Shown here: positions 31,181 through 43,560 of the stretch, piece after piece | Numbering within the stretch: the first letter of the stretch is position 1 | Layout: each line of letters opens with the position of its first letter | Source of the DNA: Dipteris shenzhenensis | Lineage: Eukaryota > Polypodiophyta > Polypodiopsida > Gleicheniales | DNA: 64,000 nucleotides | Reading direction: 5' to 3' (one strand) | NCBI GenBank assembly: GCA_047967505.1 | Contig: CM106539.1 | Notes under the pieces: generated by a model | Seen by the model: only the letters and a program-made list of their open reading frames with translations | Told to the model about the DNA's origin: nothing | Database searches by the model: none | Translations under genes and position numbers: made by a program

Positions 31181-33726
31181 CGGTAATTTTGGAAAACAAA
31201 ATTAATTTAAAAAATAAAAATTAGTTTTAATTTTAAGGCTAGAATTTTTTGTTGAAAAAAATTGCTTGGAAAAAAAAGGCCCCAATTGACCCCGCCTCGC
31301 CATGCCACTCTAACGAGATTGTCTTGGTCATGGCCTTTTGATATAAGTTAAAACTAAAGTTGTTTATAAAGGCTAATGGCAAGGGAAGATAGCTCTATGT
31401 GGGATTAGTGGAAAGTGCCATGTGGTGACTTTTCCTCTCTTTTTACTTAGTAACTTTCACACACAAATTAATAGAAATTCACTGTTTTGAGGAGCACCTC
31501 GAAAGGCATATTGTTGTGCTAGAAAGTGCATTGAAATCTCCTTGATGAGATGCTTGTTTAGAGCTATCACCTGCTATAGTTTAATTTTTGAAGCTAATGC
31601 CATATCTTTTGGACCTCTTGACCAAAAAACGAGCTTAAAAGTGAAAACGAGGCAAACGAATTAAAATTCGTCCCAAACTAAGTGAGCTTGTTCACAACAA
31701 GTAGACCTTGCTAAAAGCACAACCCGATGCAAATGGCTCAAATGGCAAGAAATTTGCAAGAAGCATACTTTGAGGCCATAAAACCAATGTTTATGAACAG
31801 AGGGTTATGCTAATAATGCAAATGCCATATCAAAGCACATGTCGCGGATCGTAAATTTGTTCCGAGTGATCCGAATTCCTATGGATGACACCCAAGTGGG
31901 TTTACTCTATCAAAATGAGGATGGACATAATTTCTACTATAAATGCCAAATGCAAATGAATGAAGAATACACAAATAAAGAAATAGTGTATGTAATTGTA
32001 CGAGAAAATGGTCATGAAGTGGTAGACTTATGGATGGTGGATGACTGCAGTCATATCTATCATATGATCTCGCAACAAGAGGCCAACCATTTCATGTACC
32101 AAGGCATGTCAATTCAACAATGGCTAAGGTTTTAGAATGGGCAAGTGCAAAACATGCTAGAGGCTATGAAACACTACCAAGAAATCCTTTTGCAGTTAAG
32201 TTAAACAAAGAGCTCCAAACAAATGAAATGCAAGGGCTAATGATGTCAAAAACAATACAAAATGATGCCAGCGCTTCAAGTCAGATGTAAAGAAGCAAAA
32301 CATATATAGTGAATGGTGGTTATCAAGCCAATCAAGGGCTAATTCCAACCACACAAAATAACATGGCTCACATGGGTGTATACCAACTGTTGATCAAGGC
32401 ACTAATTCTTTATGCTACTGCATGTGAAACCATCATGGGTCAAGAATGTATAAAGCAAAGGACCCACACAAGCATGTGATGCTATTCAAGCAAGTCTTGA
32501 GAGCAGAGGAAATAATGGATTTTTATATCCAGTTTGAAGGATTTGGATCAACCTTCGAGGAAAAAGCTCTCTCATGGTTCCAAACCTTGAGTCAACATGA
32601 ATTTAGAGATATTGATGCCTTGATGGATGAGTTCATTGCTCAATTTTCTCGACAACGAAGCATCAAGAATGATACATTGAGTTTGATTCACCAATTCAAA
32701 CAAGGATTAGAAGAATCAATTAGAGATTCAACTTATCGCTTGTGAGAATACATTACAAGATGCCTAAAGGCCAAAAGACCAACCCAAGAGCGATTAATTT
32801 CAATCTTTCTAAATGGGTTAAAAAATAAACACCTCATAAGGCTGTTTACAGAAAGAGATGCACCACATTGGACCAATGCATCCAAGAAACTATTGATTGA
32901 ATGGACAATATGGGATCATATTATGACCATGAGGAGGGTCAAGAAACTACGTCCACAAGACAACAAAATCAGAGTGATGAAGACACAAAATCTCCTACAA
33001 ATATGCTAGTTCTTGGGGATATTATCTCACAAAAATGAAGGAATCGGCTTTCTGACTTCCTAAAGGAAATCAAATGCAAATAGAAAGGCAAGTTTGGAAT
33101 GGGTGGAATCCCAATGGGAGATTCCAAGAAGCACTGAATGCTTACTACATGTCAACATATAATGCCTCAAATCATTAAAGGCCCATAACCATACCATCCA
33201 CTTGTGCCATCACAAAGACATCCATAATAGAATTTTCAAGTTAACCATATGGGTCATACATCAACATGACACGAAGAGGTCAACTATATGCAATCAATGC
33301 CAAATATATAAGAAGTTTGTAGAAATAATGAACTTTTGAGTGGCATAGGGAGATCTTCTCAAGTCCCAATAGTGAAGGAACCCTCAACTTCAAGTTTTGA
33401 TGAATGCCATCCTATGAATGCTAACATGTTAAATTTCATAGCAAATGGTGGATCTAGATGTCTAGAGAAAAAACAAACAAAAACTTCAAAAGAAAAACTC
33501 AAAAACCTATCCATTGTGCAAGGGAAACCATGACTTGGCACATTGCCATCAAATCTGGTTGCAAGGAGGTTTTTGCAATGAATGTGCTCTTACGCACATG
33601 TTTGCAGATTGCACTTACTACCCAAAACATCAAGTGAAAATAGTTAAATCAATTGGAGAAAATACATCACTCAATTCCTCTGAACATGAGGAAAAGTGCA
33701 AATAAATGCAATAACTAGGGCATATA
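31181..33726 (+). pseudogene. gag: Element T gag, copy 1
   Basis: Fragmented frames. 32446-32745 carries the retrotransposon Gag core: DPHKHVMLFKQV, EKALSWFQTLSQHEF and FIAQFSRQRSIKNDTLSLIHQFKQG. From about 33500 come two Cys/His clusters: CKGNHDLAHCHQIW and CNECALTHMFADCTYY. The frames break at 32743 and 33010-33330. The sequence then ends at 33726, where the second leader begins. Compared with plant gypsy elements it resembles Tat/Athila-side Gag rather than chromovirus Gag; this subfamily call is tentative. Confidence 0.65.
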
Positions 33727-34340
33727 GCACCGATTGCCAAAGGATAGTCGTGTGAGATTTCGGCCCCACGGGAGACCCTCAGCCATGGAGGCAAATCGGT
33801 CGCAAGCCGTGATGCCACAAAAGGAAAAGCTAGCCACAAGGGTCTCTGACTGCAAAGTGTTCATCGGCCACCAAATAGGTAGTGGTCGCCAATCGCTAGG
33901 TGGGCCTCGTGGGAGCAGCCAACCGCACTAGGCACGACGGTGATCATAAAGAAGCTTACGACCATGACCGCAAAATAAAAAATAAAAAATATTGATCGCC
34001 ACAATTGGGCGGCCCGCGAGACGCGCGACCATGGAGGATGCTACGGCCTTTAGATTAGCAACTGTGATCATGGAGTACAAGCTGCGACCGCAAGATTGAA
34101 ACGACCATGGCCGTAGGAGGACGGCCGTGAAAGTCGATAGTTGATGGCCATTGACTTTTCAGCAAGTTCGTCGATCGTCAGCAAGTTCGGCCGCATAAAG
34201 ACTCCAGCTGCTAGATCAAGGGGCGGCCATGCCATTTGAACCAATCGCCAGAGCGCCCAAGACATAGCTTGGCCGCAGAATTTTGACATACCTGCTAGCT
34301 CCGACCGACCCGCAGAAACCAACCCTGACTGCTAGGAAAA
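33727..34340 (+). repeat. Second copy of the T leader, GC-rich degenerate repeat
   Basis: GC-rich compared with its neighbours and dense in short variants such as GCGACCATGGA, GGCCGTGAAAG, CGACCGCAAG and GGCCGCA. It corresponds to 30840-31150. No credible gene: the open frames here lack recognisable domains. Confidence 0.6.
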
Positions 34341-37300
34341 AAATCTAAACTAAATAAAAGAAATAATAATAATAATAATATAATCAAATAAAAAAATTAA
34401 AAAATATTTTTAAACAAGAAAAATTTGCATTTATTTGAGACTAAATATTTTTGCTGAAAAAAAATTGCTTGAAAAAAAAGACCCCAAGCGCCACGCCTCG
34501 CCTCGCCTTGCCATGCCACGCTCATGAGATGGTCTTGATCTTGGTCTTTTGATATAAGCTAAAGGCATAGTTGATTATATAGGCTAATGCCAAGGGAAGA
34601 AATCTCTATGGGGGATTAGTGGAAAAAGCCATGCGGTGAATTTTCCTCTCTTTTCACTTAGTAACTTTCACACATAAACTAATAGAAATTCACTATTTTG
34701 AGGGCTACAACAAGCACCTCGAAAGGCAGATTGCTGTGCTATAAAGTGCATTGAAATCTCCTTGACCAAATGCTTGTTTCAAGCTATCACCTATTGTAGT
34801 TGAATTCTTGAAGCTACTTGACCAAAAGACGCGAGCTTAAAACTAAAAACAAGGTAAATGAACTCAAATTCGTGAGTGAGCTTGTTCACAACAACAAGTT
34901 GACCTTGTTGAAATCAAAGGATAGGTGAATATGGCTAGAAATTTGCATGAGGTACATTTAGAGGCCATGAAACCAAACGTTTATGAACAGAGGGCTATGC
35001 CAATGATGCAAATGCCATATCAAAGCATATGTCGGGGGATCGTAGATTCATTTCGAGTGATCTGAATTCCTACGAATGATACCCAAATGGGCTTGTCCTA
35101 TCAAAATGCCATTTGGAGGCCATTTGTTGGTTAATGCACCGATTCTTTATGCTAATGCAAATCATGTGAGACCATATTAGCTTAAGAAATGGGTCAAGAA
35201 AACTTTCAATGAAACAGAGGACCCACATGAGCATTATGCTATTCAAGCAAGTCTTGAGAGCAGAGGAAATAACGGATTTCTATGTCCAATTTGAAGGATT
35301 TGGACTAACCCTTGAGGGCAAGGCTCTCTCATGGTTCCAAACCTTGAATCAACATGAATTTAGAGATGTTGATGCTTTGATGGCTGAGTTCATTGCTCAA
35401 TTTTCACAACGAGGCATTAAGAATGATACATTGAGTTTGATTCACCAATTCAAACAAGGACTAGAAGAATTAATTAGGATTCTCTTGCTTGCGAGAATAC
35501 ATTACAAGATGCCCGAAGGCTGAACGACCAACCCAAGAGTAGTTAGTTTCAATCTTCTTGAATGGGTTGACAAATAAACACCTTAGTAAGGATGTGTACA
35601 AAAAGAGATGCACCACATTGGACCAATGCATCCAAGAAACTGTGGACCTAATGGATAACATGAGGTGGGTCAAGAAACTATGTCCACAAACCAACAAATC
35701 CAAAGTGATGAAAACACGAATGTGGAAGTTCTTGTTGGGGAGATTATCTGGCAAAAAATGAAGGAAGCGGCATCTCGACTTCCTCAAGGAAATCAAGTGC
35801 AAATAGAAAGGCAAGTTTGGGTGGAATCCCAATGGGAGATTCCAAGAGGCACAAAATGCTTACAATGGGTCAACATATAATGCCTCAAATCATTATAGGT
35901 CCATAAATACTTTGAAACCATACCATCCACTTATGCCTTCACAGAGAAATCCACAACAGAATTTTGGAGTTAACCATATGGGTCATGCATCAACATGACA
36001 TAGAGAGGTCAACTATATGCAATCAATGCCACACATACAAGAAGTTAGTAGAAATATTGAACTTTTGAGTGACATATGTAGATCTTCTCAAGTCCCAATA
36101 GTGGAGGAACCCTCAACTTCAAGTTCTGATGAACGCCATCGTATGAATGCAAATACATTGAGTTTCATAGCAAATGGTGGATCTAGATGTCTAGAGCAAA
36201 AACAAACAAAAACAAAAAAAAAAACGCAAAAACATGTTCATTATGTAAGGGAAACCATGACTTGGCACATTGCCATCAAGTTTGGTTGCAAGGAGGTTTT
36301 TGCACAAACGAATGTGCTCTTACACACTTGTTTGCATATTTTCCTTACTACTGCCCAGAACATCAAGCAAAAATAGTCAAATCAGTGGGAGTAAATACAT
36401 CACTCAGTTCCTCTGAACATGAGGAAAAAGTGCAACTAAATGATGCAATAACTAGGGCACATGCCCTCAAACAAACAGAAACTAAGAGCCAAAATGACAG
36501 GAAATCACGGGAAAGCACAAATGAAACAACCAAGAGCAAATGCAACTCTTGGAAAGCAAGGAGACAAAGGTGCAAAGCCTGCATTCAACGTAAAAAGGAG
36601 GCTAATCAAGCTGTAAAGAAAAAGCAAGGGGTTCTACCCTCACTACCACAAGAGCTACCTCAAAAACCACCTCCAAAAGAGCAAAGTGACACATCACGCA
36701 GCCCAATACTTGTAGACAAGGTTTTTGAACCTTTATAAGCAATGCTTGAAGCATTCAAGGCAAGACTAAAGCTAGGCCAAACACAAGAAGAAAGATGGAG
36801 GGCATATCTTGATCCTACCCTTGAAAAGCAAAGATTAGAGATGTACAACCACTTAATCAAATCTGTACAAGCTTTGATAGAGAAGACAAATGTACATCAA
36901 AAACTAGAGTCAAAACCAATGTACAAGCTATGAGACATGACAAAATGCCTGAAGAGAAATCACAGTTTGTCATTGAAGACACCAAAACAAGATACCCATC
37001 CATAGTACCAAAATTAAGTGAAAGATGGTCTAATGAACTATTTGATGAGGTTCATGAGGCAAACAAGGGGGAAAAAATGCTCCAAAATGCATTGTTTCTC
37101 TTGTATTTGATGCAATTGAATAAAATGTTGATGATGAATTAGCATCTAGATATGCTGATATGGGTTTCGATCAATCTAAAAGCTCAAGAGCTCATACACT
37201 CAAAACCTTACCATGATATATGGGTGACTATGAGAATGCATCAATTATCAAGAATTGTGGAGAGCAATGCCACATGTAACAAAGGTAAATATCGTTCATT

Positions 37301-37423
37301 GAGACTCCAGTCAAATGTACAAACTGGCAGATCTCTTGAAGGTTAAACCAAATTTGTGGCATGAAGTTGGGAAAATCTTCAGAAAAATGGGAATAGAATG
37401 TGATGTCCCTTCTTTGACAAAAG
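34341..37423 (+). pseudogene. gag: Element T gag, copy 2, leading into pol
   Basis: Repeats copy 1 about 2.73-2.76 kb downstream: EGKALSWFQTLNQHEF and FIAQFSQRGIKNDTLS at 35209-35523, then CSLCKGNHDLAHCHQVW (C-x2-C-x3-H-x4-C) and a second Cys/His cluster at 36235-36360. Unlike copy 1 it continues into a Lys/Pro-rich linker (36400-36740) and a coiled-coil-like segment (36742-36930), up to ECDVPSLTK at 37423 where copia-1 is inserted. Several frameshifts. Confidence 0.65.
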
Positions 37424-37721
37424 TGTAAAGAATAAGGGAGAGAGATAGGAGACTCAAGTTCAGCTTTCTTCACAACACACAAAAGAGAGAGGACACAAGG
37501 TTGGAGGGTGAAGCCTTTCTTCACTTTTGCACACAACAACAATACAATAGAAGAGGGAAATACCCTATATGTCAAAACCTAGAATACGTGGTTCATATGT
37601 GAACCCAAACCTAAAACATATGTGGTAGTCTAACTACACCACGAGTACAACTAACATAGGCGGTGACATAAATGATAGTCATCCAGGAGATATGTCGGGG
37701 ATAGAGCTTGATATCTCAACA
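37424..37721 (-). repeat. Copia-1 3' LTR (298 bp)
   Basis: On the reverse strand it starts TGTTGAGATATC and ends TCTTTACA. It directly follows the PPT. Confidence 0.97.
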
Positions 37722-40700
37722 CTCCCCCTCAAGCTCAAATCCATCTCACGTACACCAAGCAAGCTCCTAAATCTGCGAAGCTTCTCGGTACCCAATGCCT
37801 TCGTAAAGATATCAGCCACCTGCTCCTCAGTGCTGACATAGACAAGATCAATCTCACCAGCTAGAACCTTCTCTCTCACAAAGTGATAATGCACCTCAAT
37901 GTGCTTCGTTCTAGCATGATAAACTGGGTTATTAGCAAGCATGATGCTGCTAATGTTGTCACAATGAATGACAACTGCTGCATGAACTGACTATCCCATA
38001 TCTGCAAGTAGCTTCCGTAACCAAGCTACCTCACATGCAGCCATTGCTGCACCCCTGTACTCAGCCTCTGTGCTCGACAAGGCAACTGTTGGCTGCTTCT
38101 TGCTGCTCCAACTGATGGCACCACTCCCAAGGGAAAACATAAAACCACTAGTAGATCTCCTGTCTGAGACACTACCAGCCCAGTCAGCATCTGTGTATCC
38201 ATGTACCTGTAATGCACACCCAGCTTCATAAAACAGTCCATAATGCAATGTGGACTTCACATACCGCAGTATGCGCCTAGCCGCATCCAAATGTGGCTTC
38301 CTCGGTGCCTGCATAAACTGACTCACCAGCCCCACAGCATAGCTCAAGTCTGGTCGGGTTATAGTCATGTAAATCAAGCTACCTACTATGCGCCTGTACA
38401 TAGTAATATCTTCAAGAAGCTCACCTGACTCTGCATTGAGCTTCACATTCTGCTCCAATGGAACAGAGATAGGCTTACAGCCTGTCATCCCATATTTGGA
38501 CAGCATGTCCAAACCATATTGCCTTTGCAACAGCCATATCCCACTCGGGGATCTAATAACCTCAATGCCCAAGAAGTAACGCAGCTCTCCCAAATCCTTC
38601 ATCTCAAATTTCTGCTTCAACAGCAGCTTCACTTCATTAATGTCTGCATCACTATCACCTGTAATAATCAAGTCATCAACATAGATGACTATAAGCACAA
38701 TCCCTCTGTTTGTCCTTTTCACATAAAGTGAAAAATCTGAATTGGAAATCTGAAATCCAATAGTGACAAGATATTGCCCTATCTTGTCTGACCATGCCCT
38801 CGGCGCCTGTTTTAAGCCATACAAGGCTTTGCGTAACCTGCATACAAAATCGGGGTGTGCATTGTCCTCATAACCTTCTGGCTGCATCATATAAACCTCT
38901 TTCTGCAAATCACCATGCAAGAAGGCATTTTTCACATCCATCTGATGCAAAGACCATCCCTTTGCAGCAGCCATAGCAATTACTGCTCTCACGGTTGCCA
39001 TCCTTGCAACTGGGCTGAAAGTTTCCTCATAGTCAATTCCATATGTCTGTGCAAAACCTTTGGCAACCAATCTTGCCTTGTACCTGCTAACAGACCCATC
39101 AGCATTGTGCTTTACTTTGTAAACCCACTTGCAGCCAATAGCCTTCTTATCATGAGGCAAAGGCATCAAATCCCAAGTGTGGTTTGCATCCAAGGTAGCC
39201 ATCTCTTCATCCATAGCTGCTTCCCAATTTTTATGCCCTGCTGCATCCTCAAAACATGTGGGCTCTGGCTCCTCTAGAACCTTGACCATATAAGCATAGT
39301 GATGTGCTGTATACCCATCATATCTCAGCCTGTCAACTGGATACTTAATACGAGTGGACCTCCGTACAACTGGATCAGTTGCAGGCGTCTTTAAATCATG
39401 CCTGCTTTTCCTTGCACCAGGTGTAACAACAGAAGGAATCCCAAGTTCCTCATCAAGGCTCATTTCAGAGCCGCTTGACTCTCCATCAACATGAGAGCTA
39501 CCAGCAGACACATCAAATACTGGAGCATGGTCCACTTTTTCTTTTCCCTTATGTGATACCTGCACAACACTATCAGGACTGCCATGTGACGATTCACTAG
39601 ATCTCAATCTCCCTGTCCATGCATTAGATCCACTAGTAGAGGACTCTCTGGGTCCACTCAAGGCTTGAGATTGCTGCTCTGCATTTATTGCAGCATTCCC
39701 ATTTCCTGCATCTGCATCTCCTACCATAACAGTTGGTGCATACCAGCTGCTCATTTCATCAAAAACAACATCTCTGCTCACTTGCATTTTGCGGGTGGAA
39801 GGGTTATAACAGCGATACCCTTTCTGGTGCTGAGCATATCCAATAAAGATGCATTTTTCTGCCTTTGGATCCAGCTTTGTTCTCTTCTCATCAGGAACAT
39901 GAACATAAGCTATGCAACCAAATACCTTCAAGTGAGAAATATCTGGTTTTTGGCCTGTATACATTTCTTCAGGTGTCATGCCATGGACAGCTGCAGTGGG
40001 GGTTCTGTTCATAATATAAACAGCAGTTGCTACTGCTTCAGCCCAAAAATAATCAGGCATGTTTTTCTCATTTAGGATCGCCCGTCCTACTTCTGCAATA
40101 TGCCTGTTCTTCCTTTCTGCAACCCCATTCTGCTGAGGGGTAGACCTGCATGAGTACTTCCTTTGAATTCCCTGTTCTTTCAGATATTCACAAAATTCTT
40201 CTGAAAAGTACTCTCCCCCTCCATCAGATCTTAGCACTTTAATATGCACACCTTTCTCTTTTTCAACCATGGCCTTAAAAGCCTTGAAATGGCTGAACAC
40301 TTCACTTTTGTGCTTCATAAAATAAATCCACACCTTCCTAGTGTAGTCATCAATAAACGTCACATAATAATGGCATCCACCAATAGAAGCAGCTTTGGTT
40401 GTCCAAACATCTGAATGGATCACTTCCAAAGGTCTTCTGCTCACCTTAGCATTTTTGGGAAATGCATGTCTGGCCTGCTTATCCATTTGGCATGCTTCAC
40501 ATACCTTTTGCATTCCCTCAACTCTGAATATAGGCAAACCTGCAACAATGTTTTTCGTTTGCATAGATTTCAGCCTTTGTATATTCACGTGCCCAATGCG
40601 CTTGTGCCATATCTCAATATCTGCAATGACACCTCTCCCATGCGCAAACATAGCAGCTTTCACCTCAGGCATATCAACATCCAAGGTGAACATTCTTCCA

Positions 40701-42061
40701 TTTTTGTTGCCTTTCGCAACCAAGCGGCATTTATTTTTCAGGTCTTCAACAAAGCATCCATCAGGATTAAATCTAACCTGCAGACCTTGCTCAACCATCT
40801 GGCCAACTGAAACCAGGTTCTTAGTGATTTTTGGAACATGAAGTACATCTGCCAAGTACTTCGTTTTGCCATCCTGCATAGCCAATGGCACTTTACCAAC
40901 CTGCGTAATTGGGTGCGCAGTATCATCACCTGTTTCAACATAACCTGGCTTATCCAAATTTCTGACATCATGAAACCACTCACCATGACTGGTCATGTGG
41001 TTAGAGGCACCTGAATCAACATACCAAACATCATTGCAAGCTGCAGCATCTCCTGACATGGAGTTAACCATATGCTGCATCACAAAAAGGTGCTCATTTC
41101 TGTCGTCACCATGCCCACTTGATGATGCATAGTTGCTTTGCTGCAACTTCCCACTTTTGATGTCATTCTGCTTTTTATAGCATGTATTCTCCTTGTGTCC
41201 AGGCTTTCCACAATAATAGCATTCTATGCTGCTATTTACTTGCTGGTTCCTTTGCCATGAACCACGGCCTCTTTGGCTCCCCCTGCCTCTAGAACTACCA
41301 CGTCCTCCTCCATAGGACTGGTTTTCCTGTTGTTGCTGTTGGTTCTGATTTCCTGCACGGCCACCAGAACGGCCTCTTCCTCTACCTCTGCCTCTACCTG
41401 TATTCGAGTAGAAAGCAGTCTCTTGAGAAGTTGAGGTGGCTGAACCACCATTCCTTTGCTCTTCACTCAGCAAGAGAGCAATAAGTTCCTGAAAATCAGG
41501 AAATGTTTCACGGACTCCAATGGATGTCCGAAATTGTGCATAATCTTTCCCAAGACCATTCAAGGTCACGGACACTAAGTCCTCATCATCAACAGGTGCT
41601 CCAATGGAGGCAAGAGAATCTGCAAGGCCTTTCACCTTCAAGGAATACTCATTTATATTCATATTTTTCCTTTGCACATTGTGCAACTCCTGCTTTAGCT
41701 GCATCTTTCGTGCTTTGGTATTTGTGCTATACAGCTTCACCAATGTATCCCATGCCTCCTTAGGCGTCTCTAGATCCTGTATATGCACAATCATAGAATC
41801 TGAAATGCTAACGGACAGCCAATACAGGCATTTTCTGGCTTTTTCATGCCATTCTTTAAAGGCCTTCAATTCAGCAGGAGTGGGAGCAGCACCCAAAACT
41901 GGTTCTGCAGTTTCACCACTGATGTAATCCCAAACTCCCTTTCCCATAAAGAAGTTTGTCATCCTGAACTTCCATGCTTGGAAGTTGTTCTTGTCAAGCT
42001 TCTCACTGACAATGGTAGACAGATTCTCAGACATTTTACAAATCACGAATTGCAACAGCAA
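37679..42061 (-). CDS. gag-pol: Copia-1 Gag-Pol polyprotein, interrupted by one amber codon
   Basis: A frame of 1356 codons (42061 to 37994) ends in TAG at 37991-37993 and continues in the same frame for 103 codons to 37679. The first Met is at 42061; a second at 42034 starts MSENLSTIV and is the more usual copia start. Domains with rough residues: Gag UBN2-type 10-230; Arg/Gly and Gln-rich linker 225-275; CCHC knuckle CYYCGKPGHKENTC 280-293; protease YVDSGASNHM about 346; integrase H-H-C-C 495-540 and D,D,E at about 550, 610 and 647; RT with FSPVARMATVR and YVDD near 1127; RNase H with DADW near 1291. The amber lies in RNase H between LLADMG and the HCDN block. All catalytic residues I looked for are present. 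Product: the complete machinery for reverse transcription and integration, apart from the stop. Confidence 0.95.
37722..37732 (-). other. Copia-1 polypurine tract
   Basis: The reverse strand reads TTGAGGGGGAG directly before the LTR TGTTGAG, the usual plant copia arrangement. Confidence 0.9.
37991..37993 (-). other. Amber codon within RNase H
   Basis: A single TAG in an otherwise open polyprotein. Frame and family similarity continue on both sides (WLRKLLADMG before, ANNPVYHARTKHIEVHYHFV after). A single-base change, for example from a TGG codon, could account for it. An assembly or sequencing error is also possible. Confidence 0.85.
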
Positions 42062-42590
42062 CCTGTAAACACAGCAAATGCCTCAGAAGGGCAAATAGCA
42101 AAACTTCTGCAAAGAGCCTCACAGGGGCAGATCTGCAACACTGACGAAAGTGGTATTTCACCACACAGTCACTTCCTCGTGACGATTTTGCATCAACAGG
42201 CAACAGGCATGAATCTGCAACTCCCAATATCTCTGCACATAGGCATACGATGCAATTTCTGTGGCACCTTTCCACCGACTAGCCGCGCGGTGGTCGCACA
42301 AGGCCTTTTTCTGAGTGCCTGCGAAGAACTTCCGTCCTCAAAACGGGCCCCGAAACGGCCTCAAATCAGAAAAATAAAGTTACCAAGGGCTTCGCCCTCA
42401 CCCGCAGCATATACTGCGCTCTCGCCGCACCGCGAAGGGCCTCTCAATCTGAAGCAGTGCACTCCTGCACTTCTGGCTGTGCTACCTGCAGAGATTTGCT
42501 CCCAAACTCGAAATAGGAAAGCTGCACTGGTCCTCTTACCAGGACACCACAAGCTTGGCTAGCTTTCTTGAGCTCCTTACCACGAACAAG
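42062..42590 (-). other. Copia-1 leader
   Basis: About 530 bp between PBS and polyprotein start, GC-richer than the surroundings, without a conserved frame. It would hold packaging and dimerisation signals by analogy with other retroelements. Confidence 0.6.
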
Positions 42591-42602
42591 GCTCTGATAC
42601 CA
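42591..42602 (-). other. Copia-1 primer binding site
   Basis: The reverse strand reads TGGTATCAGAGC immediately after the 5' LTR, a perfect initiator-Met tRNA match. Confidence 0.97.
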
Positions 42603-42900
42603 TGTAAAGAATAAGGGAGAGAGATAGGAGACTCAAGTTCAGCTTTCTTCACAACACACAAAAGAGAGAGGACACAAGGTTGGAGGGTGAAGCCTTTCTT
42701 CACTTTTGCACACAACAACAATACAATAGAAGAGGGAAATACCCTATATGTCAAAACCTAGAATACGTGGTTCATATGTGAACCCAAACCAAAAACATAT
42801 GTGGTAGTCTAACTACACCACGAGTACAACTAACATAGGCGGTGACATAAATGATAGTCATCCAGGAGATATGTCGGGGATAGAGCTTGATATCTCAACA
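42603..42900 (-). repeat. Copia-1 5' LTR (298 bp)
   Basis: Same length as the 3' LTR, one difference seen. The sequence resembling TATAGGGTATTT may be a weak TATA box. No other promoter motif is clear. Confidence 0.97.
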
Positions 42901-43560
42901 AAAAGAAGTGGAAGCACGAGAAGAGAAAAATGTTAAACCAATTCCCATTAATAAAGTCGGTGAGTATTGTGAAGGAGAAGATGGAAATACTTTACTACCA
43001 GTTGAGTATAAAAATGTCAAAGTCCATGGCCATACTTGATAGTGGTGCAGGAATAGCCATTGCAACTAAGCAAATATGGGAAAAATGGGGAAAACCTGCC
43101 ATTTGCAAAATATGATTAAAATTGCAATTGGCATGCGGATATGTGGAAGAGCCGTTAGGGTTGCTCGAGGAAATTGTGGTCACATCAATATGAGCATACC
43201 TTTGCCATAGTAGATTTTGGTAAAAGGTCCACTTATGATATCATCTTGGGACGTCCATTCATGAGACAACTCAAATTGATCCAAGATTAGGGATATGACT
43301 ATATCTACTTGAGGCAAGATGGTGCAATCATGTATGTCAACTTGAAGAATCATTCCTATAGGGATGTTGCCAAAACACCTGTGGAAGATTTCGAGTCAGC
43401 CACAATGACTATAGACTCAAAAATACCCACTAAAGTAGAAACAAAAATATATCTTTGGATGTATGGAGCTGATGATCAGGGTAGTCTATAGGAGGAGGAT
43501 TGCATCATTAATTGGCCTATCTCATAGATGATGCTTATGTCCCCGAACCATTCCTAAACA
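42901..43560 (+). pseudogene. pol: Element T protease region
   Basis: Continues the T frame after the insertion (KKEVEAREEKNVKPIPINKVGEYCEGEDGNTLLPVEY). AILDSGAGIAIATKQIWEKWG is a retropepsin active-site loop (DSG). Across frames follow LQLACGYVEEPLGLLEEIVVTS, an ILGRPFMRQLK-like block (about 43245) and the frame at 43309-43489 (VNLKNHSYRDVAKTPVEDFESAT). It has stops and frameshifts about every 100-200 bp. Confidence 0.7.

Larger units (their letters stand above)
37424..42900 (-). mobile_element. Copia-1, near-intact Ty1/copia element with perfect target duplication
   Basis: 5477 bp, with 298-bp LTRs at both ends, PBS and PPT in the right places and AAAAG duplicated at 37419-37423 and 42901-42905. 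The two LTRs differ at one position by my reading (37612 T versus 42791 A). It lies on the reverse strand inside element T; joining the T flanks restores a continuous T sequence. The polyprotein is open except for one amber codon. This is the youngest insertion in the window. Confidence 0.97.

Noticed and set aside
37228-37575. 115-codon minus-strand frame (MTYRVFPSSIVLLLCAKVKK)
   Set aside because: Its first half is the copia-1 LTR; the same frame recurs at 42536-42754 in the other LTR, so it is LTR sequence rather than a gene.
38243-41927. Many plus-strand open frames of 60-148 codons opposite copia-1
   Set aside because: They are antisense shadows of the intact minus-strand polyprotein and match no domain.
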